A DNA stretch of 64,000 nucleotides, from the NCBI GenBank assembly GCA_035651955.1, contig DASRES010000065.1:1-64000 (forward strand). Reading direction: 5' to 3'. Shown piece after piece: positions 59,683 through 64,000 of this stretch. Both the position numbers and the translations under genes were made by a program. The notes under the pieces were generated by a model that made no database searches, had not been told where the DNA came from, and saw only the letters and a list, made by a program, of their open reading frames with translations. The number at the start of each line of letters is the position of its first letter. The first letter of the stretch is position 1. The stretch is from Acidimicrobiia bacterium. GTDB taxonomy: Bacteria; Actinomycetota; Acidimicrobiia; IMCC26256; JAMXLJ01.

Positions 59683-59794
59683 CGGCTCCCCCCTGCGAGA
59701 TGCACGAGCCGGGGGTGTACCCAACGAGCGCGTGCAGGGAACCGTGACAGGTACCGGCAGTAGTGTCCCGCGCCCGCGAGCGAGGAGGCCCCGC

Positions 59795-60904
59795 ATGGCC
59801 ATGAGGACACCGATCTGCGACCGGCTCGGCATCGAGTTCCCGCTGTTCGCGTTCTCGCACTGCCGCGACGTCGTCGCCGCGGTGAGCAGGGCCGGCGGCT
59901 ACGGGGTGCTCGGCGCGCTCGCGTACAGCCCCGACCAGCTCGAGATCGAGCTGTCGTGGATCGACGAGCACGTCGACGGCAAGCCCTACGGCGTGGACTT
60001 CGCGATGCCGGAGAAGTTCGTCGGCAAGGGTGAGGAGTTCGACCTCGGCTCGCTGCAGGCGATGATCCCCGAGGAGCACCGGCAGTTCGTCGAGAAGATC
60101 CTCGCCGAGCACGACGTCCCCCCGATGCCCGAAGGTGTCGAGGGCGTGATGAAGGCCGCGGGTCTCGGGGTCGAGGCCGAGGGACCGGGGCAGGTCGACG
60201 TCGCGCTCGGCCACCCCGTCTCGATGCTCGTGAACGCGCTCGGGCCGCCGCCGGAATACGTCATCGAGGCCGCGCACTCGAGCGGTGTGCTCGTCGGCGC
60301 GCTCTGCGGCAGCCCGCGCCATGCCGAGCGCAACGTCGAGCGGGGTGTCGACGTGATGATCGCCCAGGGCACGGAGGCGGGCGGGCACTGCGGCGAGATC
60401 TCGACGATGGTGCTCGTGCCCGAGGTCGTCGACACCGTCGGACCCGACGTTCCGGTGCTCGCCGCGGGCGGCATCGGGCGCGGGCGTCAGATGGCCGCCG
60501 CGATGGCGCTCGGCGCGCAGGGCGCGTGGACGGGCTCGATCTGGCTGACGGTCGCGGAGTCCGAGACGCAACCGTGGGTCGTGGAGAACCTTCTGGCCGC
60601 GGGGTTCACCGACACCGTGCGATCGCGCGCGATGACGGGCAAGCCGGCCCGCCAGTTGCGGACCGACTGGACCGAGGCATGGGACGCGCCCGACACGCCC
60701 AACCCGTTGCCGATGCCGCTGCAGGGCCTGCTGTACGCACCGGCCGCGCACCGGTTCATGCGCGTGCGTTCGCGCGCGCTCTCGGGCTCGCCCGTCGGTC
60801 AGATCATCGGGCGCGTCGACCGTGTGCGTCCCGCGCGCGACGTCGTGTACGAGATCGTCGAGGAGTGGATCGAGACGACCCAGCGGATGTGCGCCGAGAC
60901 GTGA
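59795..60904 (+). CDS. Nitronate monooxygenase-like FMN enzyme
   Basis: A 369-residue TIM-barrel flavoprotein: MRTPICDRLGIEFPLFAFSH, GYGVLGALAYSP, VDVMIAQGTEAGGHCGEIST (the FMN/His motif AQGxEAGGH) and VPVLAAGGIGRGRQMAAAMA. It oxidises nitronates or related substrates. The ~70-residue insertion after residue 60 (PEKFVGKGEEFDLGSLQAMI) and the DTPNPLPMPLQGLLY tail place it in the actinomycete subgroup next to lipid genes. ATG at 59795 with GAGGAGG upstream. It overlaps the next gene by 4 bp. Confidence 0.88.
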   Translation: MAMRTPICDRLGIEFPLFAFSHCRDVVAAVSRAGGYGVLGALAYSPDQLEIELSWIDEHVDGKPYGVDFAMPEKFVGKGEEFDLGSLQAMIPEEHRQFVEKILAEHDVPPMPEGVEGVMKAAGLGVEAEGPGQVDVALGHPVSMLVNALGPPPEYVIEAAHSSGVLVGALCGSPRHAERNVERGVDVMIAQGTEAGGHCGEISTMVLVPEVVDTVGPDVPVLAAGGIGRGRQMAAAMALGAQGAWTGSIWLTVAESETQPWVVENLLAAGFTDTVRSRAMTGKPARQLRTDWTEAWDAPDTPNPLPMPLQGLLYAPAAHRFMRVRSRALSGSPVGQIIGRVDRVRPARDVVYEIVEEWIETTQRMCAET

Positions 60905-62277
60905 GAAGGGCCGCGCGCGCGTCGTTCGCGACGCTCGCGGCCGCTCTCGCCGTCGCGACGCTCGCGGCGTGCTCCGGCAGCTCGTCACGCTCGACGGCGA
61001 CCCGGCCGACAGCCGCGACACCGCGCGCGGTCGCGCGCCAAGCCGTCGGCGTCGTGACCGCGACGTACGTCGACACGAGCCGGCCGACGCCGAAGAGCGG
61101 TCCGGACCCGGCCCAGCCGCGACGCACGCTCGTGACGACGATCCTCTACCCGGCCACCGGCCCCGCCGGCTCGACGACGCCCGTCCGCGACGCACCGCCG
61201 GCGCGGCGCGACGGCCCGTTCCCGTTGATCGTGTTCGCGCACGGGCTCGGCGCGAGTCCCCAGGTGTACGAGCCGGGCCTGCTCGACCAGTGGGTCGCGG
61301 CGGGCTACGTGGTCGCGGCACCGCAGTTCCCGCTGACGAGCAGCGCGACCCCCAACGGCGTCGACGCGGCCGACGTCGTGAACCAGCCCGGCGACGTGTC
61401 GTTCGTGATCACCTCGATCCTGCGCGCATCGGCCACCCGACGAGGTCCGCTCGCCGGGCTCGTGGACCCGGACCGCATCGGGGCTGCGGGTCACTCGAAC
61501 GGCGCGATCACGACCCTCGGTCTCGTCGCGAACACCTGTTGCCGCGACCCGCGCGTGAAGGCGGCGGCGGTGCTGGCGGGTGACACCGTCGCGTTCCCGA
61601 ACGGCAGGTACGACTTCGTCCATGCGCCGCCGCTGCTCTTCGTGCACGGGACCGACGACGCGCTGCTGCCGTACGCGGGGATCGTGAGCGCGTTCGACGA
61701 GGCACGCGGCCCGAAGGGCCTGCTGACGATCGAGCACGGCGACCACTCGTCAGCCGCCGCCGGACAGCGGGCTTCGTCCGCCGACGTCGTCCGGACGACC
61801 GAAGACTTCTTCGACGCGTACCTGCGCGACGACGGGCCAGCGCGCACACGTCTCGCGCGCGATGGAGAGCCCGGCGTGACGACGCTCGACTTCGTCACGA
61901 CGCGCGGCGCGACCGCGACGATCCCCACGATCCCGGAACCGCCGACACAGCGACGCGCGACCGTCGAGCCGTCGAGGAACCTGCGCGACGGTCAGACGGT
62001 CACGGTGCGGTGGAGCGGCTTCACGCCCGGGAAGGTCGTCAACGTCGTGCAGTGCTCGCGCGGCGCGCCGACGCCGACGTCGTGCGACCTCCGCCGCGGG
62101 CGCATCCTGATCCTCGACCCGACCGGCTCGGGATCGCTCCGCCTCCAGGTCGTGACGGGCACGGTCGGCCAGCGCGTGTGCGACCACGCGCACCCGGACT
62201 GCTTCGTCGCGGTCAACGACGCGAGCCTGCAGGAGCCGTCCGCGACCGTCATCGTCCCGATCACGTTCGCGCCCTGA
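60901..62277 (+). CDS. Lipoprotein alpha/beta hydrolase fused to a neocarzinostatin-like domain
   Basis: A 458-residue protein with lipobox LAAC24. The hydrolase (~60-320) has FPLIVFAHGLGASPQVY, nucleophile GAAGHSNGAITTLGL, acid-containing LFVHGTDDALLPYAG and His in IEHGDHSSAAAG, like dienelactone hydrolase or PET-hydrolase relatives. After a spacer, residues ~345-458 match the neocarzinostatin fold: LRDGQTVTVRWSGFTPGKVV, VVQCSRGAP...C, GTVGQRVCDHAHPDCFVAVN, IVPITFAP, with two Cys pairs. The domain binds small hydrophobic molecules in apoproteins. GTG at 60901 overlaps the upstream stop. Confidence 0.85.
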   Translation: MRRAARASFATLAAALAVATLAACSGSSSRSTATRPTAATPRAVARQAVGVVTATYVDTSRPTPKSGPDPAQPRRTLVTTILYPATGPAGSTTPVRDAPPARRDGPFPLIVFAHGLGASPQVYEPGLLDQWVAAGYVVAAPQFPLTSSATPNGVDAADVVNQPGDVSFVITSILRASATRRGPLAGLVDPDRIGAAGHSNGAITTLGLVANTCCRDPRVKAAAVLAGDTVAFPNGRYDFVHAPPLLFVHGTDDALLPYAGIVSAFDEARGPKGLLTIEHGDHSSAAAGQRASSADVVRTTEDFFDAYLRDDGPARTRLARDGEPGVTTLDFVTTRGATATIPTIPEPPTQRRATVEPSRNLRDGQTVTVRWSGFTPGKVVNVVQCSRGAPTPTSCDLRRGRILILDPTGSGSLRLQVVTGTVGQRVCDHAHPDCFVAVNDASLQEPSATVIVPITFAP

Positions 62278-62292
62278 CGGGCGACCTGCCCC

Positions 62293-63660
62293 CTACTGCG
62301 AGGCAGGTGCCGCGGCGAGCGTGACGGTGACCGTCGTCGTCGAGCCGTTGCGCTGGTACGTGAGCGGGACCTTGTCGCCGACGTGGTGCGACTGCACGGC
62401 CGCGACGAGCGTCTCAACGCCGGTCACCTGACGGGACCCGACCTGCGTGATCACGTCACCCGCCTGCACGCCCGCCGCGGCGGCGGGGCTGCCGGACTCG
62501 ACGCTCCGCACGAGCGCGCCGTTCCCGCTGTCGGCCGTCTCGCCGGATGCACCGGAGCGGTCGTCGGCGCTCGTCGTCGCCTGCACGCCGAGGTACGCAT
62601 GCGTCGCGTGCCCCGACTGGATGAGCTGCGTCGCGACGTCACGCGCGGCGTCGATCGGAATCGCGAACCCGACGCCGATGTTCCCCGACTGCTGCGACTG
62701 CTGCCCCGGGAACGCGCCGCTGCCGGAGCCGACGGACGCGATCGCCGAGTTGATGCCGACGACCTGACCTTGCAGGTTCACGAGCGGGCCGCCCGAGTTC
62801 CCGGGGTTGATCGCGGCGTCGGTCTGGATCGCGTCGATCACGGCGTTCGTGTCGGACACGGACGGGTCGCCGGTCGCGACCGCGCGGTGCAGCGCGCTCA
62901 CGATCCCCGACGTCACCGTCCCGGACAGGCCGAGCGGCGATCCCACCGCGACGACCTCGTCGCCCACGTGCAGCGACTCGGAGTCTCCGAGCACCGCGGG
63001 CGTCAACGTCCCCGCGCCCTGGATCTTGATGACGGCGAGGTCGGAGAGCGGATCGCGCCCGACGATCGACGCGCCGTACTTCTTGCCGTTCGACAGCACC
63101 ACCTCGAGCGTGCCGCCGTTCGCCGCGTCCGACACGACGTGGTTGTTCGTGAGGACGTCGCCGTCGGCGGTGATGATCACGCCCGAGCCGGTGCCGCCGC
63201 CGGACTGGCCCGTCTCGTTGATGGTGACGACGCTCGGGATGACCCGCGCCGCGGCCGCGCCGACGGTTCCCGAGGTCGCCGCGGCCGGCTGGTTGGAGAC
63301 CTGCGGGCTCGACGCCGCGCCGATGGTCACCGTCGACGGATGATGCGACTCGCCGACGTGGACACCGACGGCCGCACCGACGCCGCCGCTCGCGGCGACC
63401 AGCGCGAGCACGGCGACCCCGACCGCCGCGCGCCGGCCGCGGCCGCGGGGGGACGGCGGGCCGGCGGCGGGCGGCGGGTCCGTGGCGAGCGGCGACTCGG
63501 TCGTGGGCGGCGGCGGGGGCCAGGCCGCGCCGGGGTCGGCCGCCCCGGCGGCGCCGGCGCCGGACTCTCCCGCGCCGGGGTCGGGGTGTGACCCCGGCAC
63601 CGGGAGGGGCGGCTGCCACGGATCGGGGGGAGGGGGGAGCTCGGGACCGTCGGTCGACAT
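62293..63660 (-). CDS. HtrA/DegP-type serine protease (membrane-anchored)
   Basis: A 455-residue protein with a cytoplasmic Pro-rich tail (1-75), one membrane helix (~78-100), a trypsin-like protease domain with catalytic H174 (TNNHVV), D207 (SDLAVI) and S289 (GNSGGPL), and a PDZ domain (~350-445; ALVRSVESGSPAAAAGVQAG). It degrades misfolded extracytoplasmic proteins. ATG at 63660. Three TCCTCAG repeats phased on 11 bp lie just upstream, suggesting control by an envelope-stress response regulator. Confidence 0.93.
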   Translation of the reverse strand: MSTDGPELPPPPDPWQPPLPVPGSHPDPGAGESGAGAAGAADPGAAWPPPPPTTESPLATDPPPAAGPPSPRGRGRRAAVGVAVLALVAASGGVGAAVGVHVGESHHPSTVTIGAASSPQVSNQPAAATSGTVGAAAARVIPSVVTINETGQSGGGTGSGVIITADGDVLTNNHVVSDAANGGTLEVVLSNGKKYGASIVGRDPLSDLAVIKIQGAGTLTPAVLGDSESLHVGDEVVAVGSPLGLSGTVTSGIVSALHRAVATGDPSVSDTNAVIDAIQTDAAINPGNSGGPLVNLQGQVVGINSAIASVGSGSGAFPGQQSQQSGNIGVGFAIPIDAARDVATQLIQSGHATHAYLGVQATTSADDRSGASGETADSGNGALVRSVESGSPAAAAGVQAGDVITQVGSRQVTGVETLVAAVQSHHVGDKVPLTYQRNGSTTTVTVTLAAAPASQ

Positions 63661-63682
63661 GGACAGATCATCGGACGACTTG

Positions 63683-63722
63683 CTGAGGAACGTCTGAGGA
63701 CGGCCGAAGATCGGCCTGAGGA
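63683..63722. promoter_or_regulatory. Phased direct repeats TCCTCAG upstream of the protease gene
   Basis: On the minus strand TCCTCAG occurs at 63722-63716, 63700-63694 and 63689-63683, spaced 22 and 11 bp. Between the first two is the palindrome GGCCGA-AGA-TCGGCC (plus strand). One-turn spacing of direct repeats is typical of OmpR/PhoB-type response regulators; MprA-like regulators control htrA/pepD in mycobacteria. Confidence 0.5.
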
Positions 63723-63744
63723 ATCGGGCCCGGACGCGGGACGA

Positions 63745-63762
63745 CCCCCGCCGGAGCGGGGG
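63745..63762. terminator. Hairpin after the beta-helix gene
   Basis: CCCCCGC (63745-63751) pairs with GCGGGGG (63756-63762) around CGGA. It follows the stop of the minus-strand beta-helix gene at 63789 and precedes the protease promoter. Confidence 0.65.
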
Positions 63763-63788
63763 CCGTGCCCAGGTGCGCTCGCTTCGTG

Positions 63789-64000
63789 CTACTGGAAGAT
63801 CGGCATCACGACGTCGTCGAAGTCGTTGTCGGTGACGTGCTGCGTCGCGACGTTCTTCGACAGCCAGATCCCGAAGTGATCGTGCGAGATGTCGTTGTCG
63901 CGGACGACGAGGTTGTTCACCGGCACGACCGCCGAGAAGACGATGATCCCGGTCGTCTGCAGGTCGCCCGAGTCCATGTCACCCATGGTGTTGTTCGTGC
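63789..64000 (-). CDS. Right-handed parallel beta-helix protein, C-terminal fragment (runs off the right edge)
   Basis: The last ~69 residues are visible: TGIIVFSAVVPVNNLVVRDN, DISHDHFGIWLSKNVATQHV, TDNDFDDVVMPIF. The alternating N-V-V-x-D-N and D-I-x-x-x-x-x-G-I-x-L pattern is that of NosD/pectate-lyase-like beta-helix coils. The gene continues beyond base 64000, so neither the start nor signal peptide is visible. It is likely a secreted or surface protein. Confidence 0.7.
   Translation of the reverse strand, partial: TNNTMGDMDSGDLQTTGIIVFSAVVPVNNLVVRDNDISHDHFGIWLSKNVATQHVTDNDFDDVVMPIFQ

Noticed and set aside
1-64000. CRISPR arrays, tRNA or rRNA genes, insertion sequences, phage genes
   Set aside because: I looked for direct repeats with regular spacers, transposase and integrase motifs and tRNA-like cloverleaves and saw none. 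A tRNA scan would be needed to be certain about tRNAs.

Overview
The window is about 70% G+C, densely packed with genes, and has no rRNA, tRNA or CRISPR array that I can see. The gene set points to an actinomycete: a SigR/RsrA-type redox sigma pair, a wax ester synthase/diacylglycerol acyltransferase, a DUF6458 membrane protein, a DrrAB-type exporter, many acyl-CoA catabolic genes, and frequent GTG starts with 4-bp GTGA/ATGA overlaps. A free-living member of class Acidimicrobiia is my best guess. That is inference; no marker gene fixes the class.

0-20 kb is mixed housekeeping. It opens with the cut-off start of an acyltransferase-3 gene on the minus strand. Then come sigma/anti-sigma, a methyltransferase, a membrane protein, a DrrAB ABC exporter, a CsbD stress protein beside a 63-bp tandem repeat, a secreted esterase, a haem-oxygenase-like iron enzyme, a glycosyltransferase, WS/DGAT, an alpha/beta hydrolase, a MerR regulator, a BrkB-family membrane protein, a thioesterase, a cupin, an AcuI-type reductase, a sulfatase, a truncated glycoside-hydrolase remnant and an arginine deiminase.

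20-31 kb starts with a divergent signalling pair: a cyclase-AAA-TPR protein and a cyclic-nucleotide-binding protein. An epoxide-hydrolase-like enzyme, a FAD monooxygenase, alpha-glucan phosphorylase, a Gfo/Idh/MocA oxidoreductase and a secreted protein with five WGGLH repeats follow.

31-57.5 kb is a long acyl-CoA catabolic island. A tight minus-strand operon (acyl-CoA ligase, acyl-CoA dehydrogenase, two crotonases, Liv-type binding lipoprotein) diverges from a plus-strand unit (MaoC-like protein, crotonase, acyl-CoA ligase) that ends in a perfect 22-bp-arm hairpin. A GntR regulator and an amidohydrolase come next. Palindromes TTGTATACAA (divergent promoter) and GCATA-N3-TATGC (in front of gntR) are candidate GntR sites. 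The crotonases lack the usual catalytic glutamates, so the substrate is unlikely to be a plain fatty acid. Further along are a 2,4-dienoyl-CoA-reductase-type SDR, a second WGGLH-repeat protein under a DtxR/IdeR-like iron box, another crotonase, an OYE-family reductase, a GGDEF protein, a second amidohydrolase, a TetR-MFS efflux operon with a three-site operator, a class III CoA-transferase, two SDRs, and an APH-type kinase overlapping a cytochrome P450.

57.5-64 kb holds a Na+/H+ antiporter with a UspA-like tail, a nitronate-monooxygenase-like enzyme, a lipoprotein hydrolase fused to a neocarzinostatin-like domain, an HtrA protease with direct repeats upstream, and the cut-off end of a beta-helix protein. 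A 44-bp palindromic element occurs twice, at 16.05 and 56.65 kb.

The leads I rate highest are the paired five-repeat WGGLH proteins, one with an iron box; the GntR-linked catabolic cluster with its His/His crotonases; and the P450-kinase couple.
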